From Oegoconia quadripuncta (taxonomy: Eukaryota; Arthropoda; Insecta; Lepidoptera; Autostichidae), in NCBI GenBank assembly GCA_949316235.1, contig OX438748.1, positions 23,305,575 to 23,369,574 of the forward strand: a stretch of 64,000 bases of DNA, written 5' to 3'. Both the position numbers and the translations under genes were made by a program. Of this stretch, positions 30,573 to 39,377 are shown in pieces; positions within the stretch are counted from its first letter, which is position 1; each line of letters starts with the position of its first letter. The notes beneath the pieces are model-generated. The model had not been told where the DNA came from and searched no databases. It was given only the letters and a program-made list of their open reading frames with translations.

Positions 30573-33160
30573 AAATTTCTAATAGTATTATGAGTATAGT
30601 GATACTTGAGAACATTTCATTAAACCCAGAAATTATATGTTTCGAAAGTTTTTTTATTATTCTATTTTTAAGTACTGGTGACTGGGAATATATTACTACA
30701 TTATCTGACGTAGACTCAATGGTCGAAATGTTTAATTCATCATTATTGTACCTATTTGACATTCATGCCCCTATTAAAACAATATTAATTAGAGATAGAC
30801 ATTCACTACCCTGGTTGACCGATAATTGTAAACTTATGATTGACTTGCGTAACGACGCATTGGATAGATATCGTAGATCTAAATCAGATATACATAAACA
30901 ATATTATAAAGACCTTAAAAAACTAACTAAAAAAAGTATCTCGAGTGAAAAACAAGTATACTTTGACCAACACATTAATTCGCAAATTAATAATAGTAAG
31001 TCTTTTTGGGTAAATTTAAAAGATAAAATACTGACAGATCCTGGCAAAAGTGACTCTCTTCCTGAGCATTTTGACAATCCGGACGACATAAATATACATT
31101 TTTTAAATACCCCCGGAACCAACTCGGCACCCATGACGGAAATTCGGTTTTTCCAAGATCATCTCTTTAATGCTGCAACATTTGGACTGGGAGAGGTGAG
31201 TGAAAGCGATATTTTTAAATATATTACATCTATTAAGTCGAATTCGACTGGTTGTGACTGCGTTAGCAGAGACATGATCTTACTCACTCTGCCTCGCACA
31301 CTCACTGTTATTACTTTTATTATCAACATGAGCATTCTCTCTGGTGTCGTACCTAAACAATGGAAAAAGGCGTTGGTAACTCCCATACCCAAAATTGATA
31401 ATGCGGTTGATTATAAAGACCTTAGGCCAATTAGCATCTTGCCATTTTTATCCAAAATTCTGGAAAAAGCTGTACATGAACAGTTTATGAAGTACGTTGA
31501 GGAAAATGGAATTTTGCCGCGGTTTCAGTCTGGATTTCGAAAGGGACGAGGAACAATTACCACTTTACTTGATGTTGCTGATAATATTCTTGCGGAGCAG
31601 GACGTGGGACGTGGTACTATCCTAACACTATTGGACTTCTCTCGCGCTTTCGACTGTATCAATATCCCGCTGCTCGTAGTTAAGCTGAAATACTATGGTG
31701 TTGATCTCCAAGCCATTAAATGGTTTAGGAGTTACCTCAGTGAGCGATTCCAGTCAGTCAAACTTACCAAAAATGACGGTAGTACCTTATTGTCTAGTCC
31801 TCGGGCAGTCGAGCGTGGTGTTCCTCAGGGTTCGATATTGGGCCCGTTGTTATTTATCATATACAGTGCTGACCTTGTGCATTCTATAAAACATTGCAAT
31901 TACCACTGTTATGCCGACGATGTCCAGTTGTATATCTCTGAGACACCGGACGGGATCTCTGAGGCATCAAATAAAATGAACGCGGATCTGGAAGGCATTT
32001 CGGAATGGTCAAAGAGAAACTGTTTGGTTCTCAACCCGACTAAATCCAAGCATTTAATTCTAGGATCAAATAAGCAAGTTTCAGACATAAAAATTAAAAA
32101 CCCTGATATAAAAGTACTAGGATTAAATATAGACCGCGTAGATGAAACCAGAAATTTGGGTATTATCTTTGACAGTCTGTTACGCTTTGAATCTCATGTT
32201 GTAAACATTGTAAGAAACTGTTTCTACAGACTGAAAATATTATATAAGATTCGCCATTTACTCTCTGAAAAGGTACGTATCGCGCTGTGCGAGGCTTTGG
32301 TACTCTCGAGACTGAATTACGGCGATGTCCTATATGGACCACGACTTTTAGCGAGATCCCAACGTTTAATTCAGCGCGTACAAAATGCGTGCTGTCGCTT
32401 CTGTTTTAACATACCACCGCGAAGCCATGTCTCTCCGTATATAAATAATGCCTTACTGCTGAATATGGAATCACGTAGACAGCTTCATCTGGCAAGTCTC
32501 TTGTTCGGCGTGATGAAGTTTCATAAGCCAGAGTACCTTCATCATAAATTGAAATTCTCACCGTTCCATGATAGGTACCAGATGAGGCCGATTCGATCAT
32601 GTCTGACGTTTTATAAGCACAAGACCGTCGCATTTGCTGGGTCTTTCCGCTACCAGGCAACGAAATGCTGGAATAATATACCACCTCCATTAAGGCATAT
32701 CGGAACATTGAGCTTGTTCAAAAAACATCTTAGGGCACATTTAATGGAAAAACAAAAAATTGGAATTCCAAAGCGTTACCTGTAGTGGAACTGCCTATGT
32801 ACTTCTCTTTTTCTTTTTGTCACATCATTGTCATCAATTTAAATTACTACTCAACACTAGCTGTATCAACAACCGACTTTTCACTCGCGATTGACCACAA
32901 ATGTACACGCAGACGGGAACATGCACGTACTTTTATGCACTCGTACTTGTAGGGGTTGTAACTGAAAACCAGTGTTTCGCTCTTTGAGTGATGTGCCACA
33001 CTGAGTTATAACCCATTTGTGCTACTGCGGCACACACTCGCTCTTTGTATTTTCTAGTCTTTACGTTTATTTGTATGTATATTTCTTTGTAATTTAAAAA
33101 TTGTGTAATTGTGTGAACGCAGTGGCGTAAATAAATGCTTATCTATCTATCTATCTATCT
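30573..33160 (+). mobile_element. NL3: CR1-type non-LTR retrotransposon, 5'-truncated, intact RT
   Basis: About 2.6 kb comprising the linker after the endonuclease, the whole RT and C-terminal domain, and a 375-bp 3' UTR. The UTR holds AACCAGTGTTTCGCTCTTTG and GTGCTACTGCGGCACACAC, and ends AATAAATGCTT(ATCT)n. Microsatellite-like tails in place of poly(A) are a habit of the CR1 group. Truncated copies of this UTR occur at 8290-8592 and 49150-49386. The missing endonuclease makes this copy non-autonomous despite its open RT. Confidence 0.85.
30590..32785 (+). CDS. Reverse transcriptase of a CR1/Jockey-group LINE (731 codons)
   Basis: The frame encodes the enzyme that copies element RNA into DNA at a nicked chromosomal target. 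Residues 31-65 are the linker (FNSSLLYLFDIHAPIKT). RT motif LRPISIL is at 278-284, palm motif A LTLLDFSRAFD at 345-355 with Asp349 and Asp355, motif B RGVPQGSILGPLLF at 409-422, and motif C YADDVQLY at 441-448 with the catalytic Asp pair 443-444. A Cys-containing thumb extends beyond it. The closing region has CWNNIPPPLRH at 693-703. No stop or frameshift occurs, so purifying selection ended recently. The N-terminal apurinic-like endonuclease (normally some 220 residues or more) is absent; an in-frame TAA lies at 30572-30574, so the first ATG is just the first available one. Antisense frames here are shadows. Confidence 0.95.
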   Translation: MSIVILENISLNPEIICFESFFIILFLSTGDWEYITTLSDVDSMVEMFNSSLLYLFDIHAPIKTILIRDRHSLPWLTDNCKLMIDLRNDALDRYRRSKSDIHKQYYKDLKKLTKKSISSEKQVYFDQHINSQINNSKSFWVNLKDKILTDPGKSDSLPEHFDNPDDINIHFLNTPGTNSAPMTEIRFFQDHLFNAATFGLGEVSESDIFKYITSIKSNSTGCDCVSRDMILLTLPRTLTVITFIINMSILSGVVPKQWKKALVTPIPKIDNAVDYKDLRPISILPFLSKILEKAVHEQFMKYVEENGILPRFQSGFRKGRGTITTLLDVADNILAEQDVGRGTILTLLDFSRAFDCINIPLLVVKLKYYGVDLQAIKWFRSYLSERFQSVKLTKNDGSTLLSSPRAVERGVPQGSILGPLLFIIYSADLVHSIKHCNYHCYADDVQLYISETPDGISEASNKMNADLEGISEWSKRNCLVLNPTKSKHLILGSNKQVSDIKIKNPDIKVLGLNIDRVDETRNLGIIFDSLLRFESHVVNIVRNCFYRLKILYKIRHLLSEKVRIALCEALVLSRLNYGDVLYGPRLLARSQRLIQRVQNACCRFCFNIPPRSHVSPYINNALLLNMESRRQLHLASLLFGVMKFHKPEYLHHKLKFSPFHDRYQMRPIRSCLTFYKHKTVAFAGSFRYQATKCWNNIPPPLRHIGTLSLFKKHLRAHLMEKQKIGIPKRYL

Positions 33161-33324
33161 AAGTACTTTTAGTCTTTTTAGTTTGTACGTTTTTTCTAGA
33201 TATACTTTTTAAATGAAATATACTCAAGTAACACTAAACGTGGTCTAAGGCTTTAAAGTGCTTTATTGCCTATGTGGTGATCAGAGATTTTTTGTTTGTG
33301 TTTCAGTAGATAAATAATAATAAT
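33161..33324. other. Spacer between NL3 and the next SINE-B
   Basis: No supported feature. Confidence 0.3.
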
Positions 33325-33424
33325 AATATCCTTAGACATACACACAGCGCCATCTAGTTCCACAGTAAGCAACTATAGGCTTGTGTTGTGGATACCAGAT
33401 GGTTGATATACTACATAAATATAT

Positions 33425-33595
33425 GTTCTATAGAGTTATACTCCTACACCCAAAGGTTGCCTGGAAGAGATCGCTTTTAGTGATAAGGCCGCCTAATTGT
33501 ACTCTTATCAGTATTGTGTTTTGTAAAATGTATGTCCTCCTTTTGTACAATAAAGTGTATTTGTATTGTATTGTATTGTATTGTATAAATACTAT
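33425..33595 (+). mobile_element. NL2 3' end inside SINE-B
   Basis: TTCTATAGAGTTATACTCCT, CCAAAGGTTGCCTGGAAGAG, then TACAATAAAGTGTATTTGTA and repeated TTGTA. 5'-truncated; orientation opposite to its host SINE. Confidence 0.8.
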
Positions 33596-33639
33596 TTACT
33601 ACTGTATCGTCTATTTACTACTGATATTTAAGTTATTCA

Positions 33640-33815
33640 GCTTTTACTTTGCACTATCCAACTACTTATTAAAAAAGCTTCTTTAACTGAGGTTGTCTGG
33701 AAGAAATCGCTATCAGCGATAAGACCGCCTTTGTACACTTCATCATCTATGTTAAATGTTCTTTGTATTTTATTTTTGTGTGCAATAAAGAATTTAATAA
33801 TAATAATAATAATAA
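33640..33815 (+). mobile_element. NL2b 3' end inside SINE-B
   Basis: CAACTACTTATTAAAAAAGC, GGTTGTCTGGAAGAAATCGC and CAATAAAGAATTTAATAATA, followed by AAT repeats. Nearly identical to 13305-13405. Confidence 0.8.
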
Positions 33816-33984
33816 ATACATTTTTTTTTTGTAAATAAATACTTATTATAAATGAAAACATCCATAACTCGGGTACACATGTCAGTATTCATCACACAAA
33901 CATATGCCCCTAGCGGGATTCGAATCCGCAACCGTTGGTTTCGCAGACTACACCAACCGGTCGTCAAAGTATGCTCCAGAACAC

Positions 33985-34185
33985 ATGCTCCAGGTCACTG
34001 TTTTAAGGCAGGGTATTCAGAAGGCTGGCATCGTTACCACATTGTATGGCTTGATTAATGCCCTGGTAGTTGTCAAACCTCCGATCACCCGATACTGCGA
34101 TCAGATGCAACATCAGCTCTTTGAAGAGCTGACGCACCTTCGTTCGCCCAGGCCCCGTGATCTTTACCTTAAAGAGTAGAAATTC
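33985..34185 (-). repeat. U4 repeat, possible retroelement coding fragment, copy 3
   Basis: The minus strand is open over 75 codons (34003-34230) reading KVRQLFKELMLHLIAVSGDR, then GINQAIQCGNDASLLNTLP. It is the best preserved of three window copies. Probably the C-terminus of a mobile-element protein, but I cannot name it. Confidence 0.45.
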
Positions 34186-34189
34186 GAAT

Positions 34190-34489
34190 ATATTTCTCCC
34201 TGAGGTTTCCGATTTGTGGATGGAATCCAAAAAACTAACATTGACAAAAGCGGAACATCATGTACGGTCGTCCCCCAATTAAGCCAATTGAACGTTCCGA
34301 CCCTCCACGTCGGAACAAAACTACCTAGTTAACGTAAGAGCCCATCACCACAGACAATAGAGCACTATTCTATATCATTATTCTTAATCTGCAGCCACTG
34401 ACAACCATTGTTGTAAGCACAAAGTGGTTGTTAACTATTTAGCTAATTAGGAAGGTAATAATAATGTGGAACGTTCGATTGCTGTCAGA
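34190..34489. other. Unassigned stretch
   Basis: No ORF or repeat recognised. Confidence 0.3.
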
Positions 34490-34675
34490 CCAGATGGAAC
34501 TTAGATTAAAAACAAACGAATTATCGAGCATATATTTTTCAACTGCCCACGAATTTCTGTCCCACTTTATGACCTTCTCCCCAAAAATATGTAACTACTT
34601 ATTAAGTCAGGTCCACTCTGGTCTTGTGTATGTACTAGCTAAATTTATAAAAGTTAACAACGTTATATTATAATT
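34490..34675 (+). pseudogene. Non-LTR C-terminal fragment, frameshifted
   Basis: One frame gives IEHIFFNCPRISVPLYDLLP (the Glu-His-x-x-x-x-Cys-Pro part of a zinc-knuckle module), and after a frame slip LSQVHSGLVYVLAKFIK and a stop. The upstream Cys-x-x-Cys part is not recognisable. Confidence 0.55.
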
Positions 34676-35026
34676 TATCTATCATGTCTACTTCTTTGAG
34701 TTTATCGTCTATTATCATATTATGTGTTGAGGTGGTGGTTATAATGTGTTGTTCTGTTTGTCCTTTCTCCAGCTACACAAACTAGAGAAGCTTAACTTAC
34801 CGCACAATCGTCAACTTTAGCATTGTGAACTTCAACCCTGACATTGGCAGAATCATCGTGCACAACGATGCAGCCATAACACTAAATTGGAATTGGAACA
34901 AACGAATTATAGGACGTCTGAAGCATTGTTTCATATATCGCCTCAATGTTAGCATAGAATAGAATATGATTTATTTGCTCTTGAATAGGTGTTGTTACAA
35001 TAAGATCCGCTTAATTCAGTCATTAC
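34676..35026. other. Unassigned, with a retroelement-like tail
   Basis: 34958-34990 has ATAGAATAGAATATGATTTA, like the tail at 19629. No gene. Confidence 0.35.
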
Positions 35027-35285
35027 GACGACCTGTTTGGTGTAGTGGTTAACAATTCTGACCACCGTACCAAAAGGTTGCGGGTTCGAATCCCGCGAGG
35101 GGTAAATGTTTGTGTGATGAATATGAACATTTATTCCTGAGTCATGGATGTTTATATAAATATTTATGTATGTTTATCCGTTATCTAGTATCCATAGTAC
35201 AAGCTTTGCTTAGTTTGGGACTAGATAATTGGTGTAAGTGTCCAAAATATTTATTTATTTATTTATTAATATTTATTTATTATTA
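35027..35285 (+). mobile_element. SINE-B long-body variant, full-length copy
   Basis: Box A TGGTGTAGTGG at 35038-35048 and box B GGTTCGAATCC at 35083-35093, then GTGATGAATATGAACATTTA, CAAGCTTTGCTTAGTTTGGG and a TTTATT-repeat tail to about 35285. Flanks show no obvious long duplication. Confidence 0.9.
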
Positions 35286-35635
35286 CAATGACGTGCAAAT
35301 ATTGGACAATATTAAAGTTTCCTACAAATATAATCAGCAAAACAATTAATCGCTTTTGTGCTAAACGAATTTTTGTGGAAAAGAACTAGTAAGTACCCTT
35401 TGAAAGTTACCAATCAAGTTAGAAAACTTACCAATACATAATGGATAATACCATGGAATGTTGTTTGAGTTGAGGAATGTATGAGCCTCAAGTAATTGCC
35501 ATTGATATATCATACTGTAATAAAATACTTCCAAAGTTACTTAAAAACAATAATATGAAATCAAAGTTTAGCCTTTAATTAAATAATAAATAATTATAGC
35601 TAATGAAAACGAATAACACGTCTATATAGTCGAGC
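35286..35635. other. Unassigned AT-rich spacer
   Basis: No supported feature. Confidence 0.3.
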
Positions 35636-35639
35636 GAAA

Positions 35640-36170
35640 CCGTGCAAAATGCTCGGCCCCGACCGAAGGCCGAAGGCCGGGGACGTGCGGGGAGGCCAGT
35701 GTCTGGCTCTGTGGCCCGTTTCGGCGGTAGCTGTTCGCGCCCCGTAGGCATACGGGGCGGGCATCTGTCATCCGCCACCAAGTCGCTGTCCGCCCTCATT
35801 GCGGTCCAGCCAGCCGGGTGAGACCCATTGGGGAAGCCCGGCTAACGACCAGCAAGCAGGCGGAGCGGGACTCAGTGGCGGGGGCGATCTTCTAGCTGAA
35901 GTCTGGAGTCTCGTCAGGTGGTGGGTCCGGCGCGAGCGGTGGGGCTCCAGCGCCGGGCGAAAATGTTCGGCCGCTGGCTGTCAATGCTTTTAATAGATGG
36001 TAGCGGGGCGGGGGGGCCGTCAGATCCCGCCTCCACACTCCTCCCACTGTAACTCCTGTAAGCGAGGATCAATAGTGGTACTCGACCCGACGCCTACTGA
36101 AGGTAGACGGTGCCCCACGTGAATCTATTGCTACCTTGGACCCCAGACTAATTAAAGAAATTAATAGGGT
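35640..36170. other. GC-rich island of unknown origin
   Basis: About 500 bases of strongly GC-rich sequence (CCGAAGGCCGAAGGCCGGGG, GGTCCAGCCAGCCGGGTGAG, GGTGGGTCCGGCGCGAGCGG) in an AT-rich neighbourhood. It may be part of a GC-rich R1-clade element, as with the two R1 pieces in this window, but no RT or zinc-finger motif is visible and no target duplication was found. Open frames on both strands are what GC-rich DNA yields by chance. Confidence 0.45.
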
Positions 36171-36192
36171 GTGTAAGTAGGAAAAGAAGTTT

Positions 36193-36205
36193 GGGGGGGG
36201 GGGGG
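36193..36205. repeat. (G)13 run
   Basis: Thirteen consecutive G residues after TTT. A likely replication-slippage site. Confidence 0.95.
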
Positions 36206-36254
36206 ACGGTCAGTGAAGTATATCCGAGCTAAGTGTCATCTGACAATACATAAA

Positions 36255-36650
36255 GTCACGCCTGTTTTCCGCAGCGGTTAGCAGAGACCACAGACCTCCA
36301 CTTGCTACGATCGTCTCTCATAATATTATTCATACATGCTCGTGGGTTTAGGGTTTAATCTTGACGTGGCCTTTCTTTAAGACGTCCCCGATTTGATCAT
36401 AGTATGTTCACCGTGGTCTTTCTCTACCAACTCTAATGTCCATATTCGCTTCATATATCTCTTTCGTTACTCTTGAAGCCTGGTAAAGCACCAAAAGTTG
36501 TTTTGGTGTGAAATATCGTCTATCCTTAAGAAGAATGCCAAGCTTCTTAGCCGCTGTATTAGCGTTCGATTCTATGGAGCGCCCGAAATTTAGGATGGAG
36601 GCTAACTCGATACCCAAAAATTGAGATTGATTGTATCCACAACACAAGCC
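36255..36650 (-). pseudogene. Two retroelement fragments fused in one open frame
   Basis: On the minus strand 36473-36647 encodes ANTAAKKLGILLKDRRYFTP, then KQLLVLYQA, an RT thumb segment. From about 36473 down to 36255 the frame continues as RTE C-terminus (TKEIYEANMDIRVGRERPR and beyond). The two halves come from different element families or positions, yet the join keeps the frame open for some 79 codons. Confidence 0.6.
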
Positions 36651-36715
36651 TATAGTTATATATATATATATCTATATATATATATATATATATATAATGT
36701 GGAACTAGATGGCAT
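36633..36715 (+). mobile_element. SINE-B scrap expanded by a TA microsatellite
   Basis: TATCCACAACACAAGCCTAT, then about 40 bases of TA-rich repeat where SINE-B normally has a GTTGCTTACTG-like segment, then AATGTGGAACTAGATGGCA. Confidence 0.6.
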
Positions 36716-37050
36716 GGATGGCAACTAGTTTCGTGCTTGATTTCGAAATTTGATTTTATGAAAATTGCTACATTTCGCACCAATTTTCATAAGATATGGC
36801 GGATATTTCCGCTTTTACAGAATATTATGCTTCTTAGAGCGGTTTACAAGTTCCTTTGGATACTTGGATATATATATATATAATGTGGAACTAGATGGCA
36901 TGGATGGCAACTAGTTTCGTGCTTGATTTCGAAATTTGATTTTACGAAAATTGCTACATTTCGCACCAATTTTCATAAGATATGGCGGATATTTCCGCTT
37001 TTACAGAATATTATGCTTCTTAGAGCGGTTTACAAGTTCCTTTGGATACT
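36695..37050. repeat. Tandem duplication, two 170-bp units, period 186 bp
   Basis: 36695-36864 and 36881-37050 are the same sequence except for one T/C change (GATTTTATGAAA versus GATTTTACGAAA), separated by a TGGATATATATAT spacer. The near identity shows a recent event, possibly seeded by the TA repeat. Confidence 0.92.
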
Positions 37051-37169
37051 ATCGAGGAGCCCTAGGGCTTGAGTCTGAGCAGAGCAGTCTTATAAAGCAG
37101 GAAATTTGCACCTAGATAGTTAATTAGTTGGCTAATGAAACCGTCTGCCTACGACACAATATAGTAAAA

Positions 37170-37310
37170 TACTTAAACAAAGCAAAGGAATCCAGATAGT
37201 TAATCTACCTGAATCCATCAGACGTGCTCAGCCTTTGAATGTTTTCAAGGCAGGAGTTAAAGAGCTGTTTTCAATCCTTTAATCTACTCTTTCTCTTTAT
37301 TATTATTATT
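37170..37310 (+). pseudogene. Non-LTR C-terminal fragment
   Basis: Codons read VNLPESIRRAQPLNVFKAGV, then KELFSIL and a stop. This matches the Leu-Pro-x-x-Ile-Arg...Phe-Lys closing motif of insect LINE ORF2 proteins. Only about 30 codons remain; a TTATTATT-rich 3' part follows. Confidence 0.55.
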
Positions 37311-37456
37311 ATTTATTAATTAGTAATTTTGCTTTTCAAATTCTTTGATAATTTTATTATATATTTATAAGGTACTTATGTGTGTATTATTTTTGTTATG
37401 TATGTGGTATCCATCTATATGTATATATATAGCTATTTATGTATATAATATATATG

Positions 37457-37920
37457 TCAAATCAAATCAAATCAAAAATATTTTATTCAATGTAGGATAC
37501 AAAAATATCACTTATTGAAAGTCAACATGTAATTTTTTTTAAACTACATCGCTTCAGAAGGTGTTATGGTTAGGAAGAAGGAGCGACAAGAAACTCCGCA
37601 ACAACACATCTTTTCAATTAGTTTCCATCTTTACAATAATATTACATTTTATATTACATATTACAAAACAATAGCAATTAACATAACGACCAGCTAACAC
37701 CAGACCTCCTTATCGCCTAAATAATCATCTATCCAGTAATAACCTGTTACCTGTAATAACCTGTTTGAAACCTGTGAAAGAGTATCGTTTACATCGTCAA
37801 TATCATTCGACCCTCTGTTTATTTTGAATATAAATGAAGTGTCATCAGCAAACAACACAATATCAACCAGGTTCCGAACTAAATAAGGCAAGTCATTAAT
37901 ATAAAGTAAAAACATAAATG
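37457..37920 (-). pseudogene. NL6 copy with large internal deletion in RT
   Basis: The minus strand starts in the RT palm: MFLLYINDLPYLVRNLVDIV followed by LFADDTSFIF (motif C). About 50 codons later it jumps to YYWIDDYLGDKEVWC and a stop, then the NL6 3' UTR and TCAAATCAAATC tail at 37457. The copy at 22835-23285 has the uninterrupted C-terminus, so the thumb is deleted here. The CCTGTAATAACCTG word is doubled at the join. Confidence 0.8.
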
Positions 37921-37934
37921 TATGGTTTTAATGT

Positions 37935-38130
37935 AGGTATTTCATATCTGCATCCGTATTTTGCACAACCTGCCTGTTCTATAAAGTTATACTCCTACAC
38001 CCAAAGGTTGCCTGGAAGAGATCGCTCTTAGTGATAAGGCCGCCTAATTGTACTCTTTTCAGTATTGTGCTTTGTAAAATGTAAGTTCTCCTTTTGTACA
38101 ATAAAGTGTATTTGCATTGTATTGCATTGT
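37935..38130 (+). mobile_element. NL2 3' end
   Basis: GTATTTCATATCTGCATCCG, AGTTATACTCCTACACCCAA, then TACAATAAAGTGTATTTGCA and TTGCATTG repeats. Same family as 33425 and, reversed, 51075. Confidence 0.8.
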
Positions 38131-38143
38131 AATTGCTCTATAT

Positions 38144-38282
38144 ATACAGGGTGAAATTTAATTCGTGTAATTCCTGTTCCACTGATTACTCCACTCCTGA
38201 CTACGAACAACTTTCAACTAAGAACAATTGCCGTATTCAGCCTAAAATTCTTGAATGCTAAAAGAGGTTTCAGAGTGGTTTA
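38144..38282. mobile_element. MITE-1 partial copy
   Basis: TACAGGGTGAAATTTAATTC and GTGTAATTCCTGTTCCACTG arm, then reversed inner words (CCGTATTCAGCCTAAAATTC, GGTTTCAGAGTGGTTT). One end only. Confidence 0.65.
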
Positions 38283-38469
38283 TTTTTTTCCTCGTTTATT
38301 TAGGAAAACAAATGCTATACTATATTATATATATAATAAAGCCTATTATTATTATTTTATATATCAATAAATATTTATTTAGTACACCTGTATATTTACG
38401 TTTGTATTTTGTTGCTATTTTATAGATGTTATGTTTAGTATAGGTATATTTGTCTATTGATCTATGTAT
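38283..38469. other. AT-rich spacer
   Basis: TA-rich low-complexity sequence; no feature. Confidence 0.35.
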
Positions 38470-38700
38470 GTATGTGTATGTAAATATATGAAATTTATTC
38501 ACGTAGTTTGTATCTGCATCCCTATTTAATACCGCACAACCTGCCTATATCAAATGTACTGTCCTTATACCCAAAGGTTGCCTGCAAGAGATCGCTTTTA
38601 GTGATAAGGTCGCCAAATTGTACATTCTATTCTTACCACTTTTCTGAAATTGTATTTTCTTTTCTGTTGTACAATAAAGTACTACATATATACTTAGGTA
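38470..38700 (+). mobile_element. NL2 3' end, second subfamily
   Basis: ATGAAATTTATTCACGTAGT, CCAAAGGTTGCCTGCAAGAG, GGTCGCCAAATTGTACATTC and TACAATAAAGTACTAC. The same subfamily appears reversed at 45025-45300. Confidence 0.75.
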
Positions 38701-38794
38701 ATAGCATAGCCAACATCGTCATCCACATCAAATCAATGTTGGTAATTCATTTTTGGAGACTGATACTTCGTATGGGTATGGGTAATGGTTCCTT

Positions 38795-38817
38795 GGGGGG
38801 GGGGGGGGGGGGGGGGG
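38795..38817. repeat. (G)23 run
   Basis: Twenty-three uninterrupted G residues ending in ATTACACGAATTCAAATTCT, a MITE-1 end word. Exceptional for AT-rich DNA; also a likely assembly or sequencing risk point. Confidence 0.95.
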
Positions 38818-38954
38818 ATTACACGAATTCAAATTCTGTATAGACAAAACCCGACAGATGCTCTTTATTATTACCCCATGGAAAATGTTGGTTGTTATGT
38901 GTGTGACCGTGTTGCGTGTAAGTCCAGTCTTTGTCCAGTATCTTAAGTCCATCA

Positions 38955-39075
38955 GTTAAGGCCGGCAACGCACCTGTGACCCTTTTGGTGTTGCGGGTGT
39001 CCATGGGCGGCGGTGATTGCTTTCCATCAGGTGACCCGCATGCTCGTTTGCCGCCCTCTCATATAAAAAAAAAAT
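38955..39075 (+). mobile_element. NL5 3' end, strongly truncated
   Basis: GGCCGGCAACGCACCTGTGA, TGCGGGTGTCCATGGGCGGC, CGTTTGCCGCCCTCTCATAT and an A tail. It interrupts an older repeat whose words TTTGTCCAGTA and ATATCTCAGTAATGCGTGG lie on either side. Confidence 0.75.
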
Positions 39076-39101
39076 ATATATCTCAGTAATGCGTGGTCCA
39101 A

Positions 39102-39255
39102 TTTAAAGTCAAAAATTTATTTTGTAGGTACACAGGGTGCACTTAAAATACGCTGATTTTACAGTTTTTAAGCTACTGTTTGTTCAAAAGGCAATTTTCC
39201 CTTGGGAAGAACAAGCAAGAAACTCGGAGGGTTGCTCTTTTAAAAAAAGGTTTTC
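39102..39255 (-). mobile_element. NL1 3' UTR
   Basis: Reversed NL1 tail (AAAGTCAAAAATTTATTTTG) and 3' UTR words (GTTCAAAAGGCAATTT, GAAACTCGGAGGGTTGCTCT). 5'-truncated. Confidence 0.75.
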
Positions 39256-39292
39256 ATTATTATTTATTGCATAAGATATATTAAAGGCCAGC

Positions 39293-39377
39293 TTTTTTTA
39301 TGCACGAGACCTCAATCACACCTGATGTTAAGTGAAGATGAGGTCGAAGGTGGAAGCGTATTGACCTGGCTTATCTC
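39293..39377 (-). mobile_element. SINE-A 3' fragment
   Basis: Last 80 bases of SINE-A in minus orientation, with the CCAACCCGTTG word replaced by a short deletion. Confidence 0.7.

Larger units (their letters stand above)
33325..33965 (-). mobile_element. SINE-B copy interrupted by two retroelement 3' ends
   Basis: The tail and body (33325-33424, with CAGCGCCATCTAGTTCCACA) and the head (33816-33965, with box B GGATTCGAATCC) belong to one minus-strand SINE-B. They are held apart by a plus-strand NL2 end and a plus-strand NL2b end. Confidence 0.75.

Noticed and set aside
30904..32708. Several antisense and alternative-frame ORFs of 64-100 codons across the RT gene
   Set aside because: They overlap the conserved RT frame and have no motif of their own; they are shadows.
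33130..33160. ATCT microsatellite as an independent repeat
   Set aside because: The same short repeat ends the related 3' UTRs at 8592 and 49386, so it is the CR1-type tail.
38508..38843. 111-codon plus-strand ORF ending in a glycine run
   Set aside because: It consists of an NL2 3' UTR followed by the (G)23 run; the glycines are the homopolymer.
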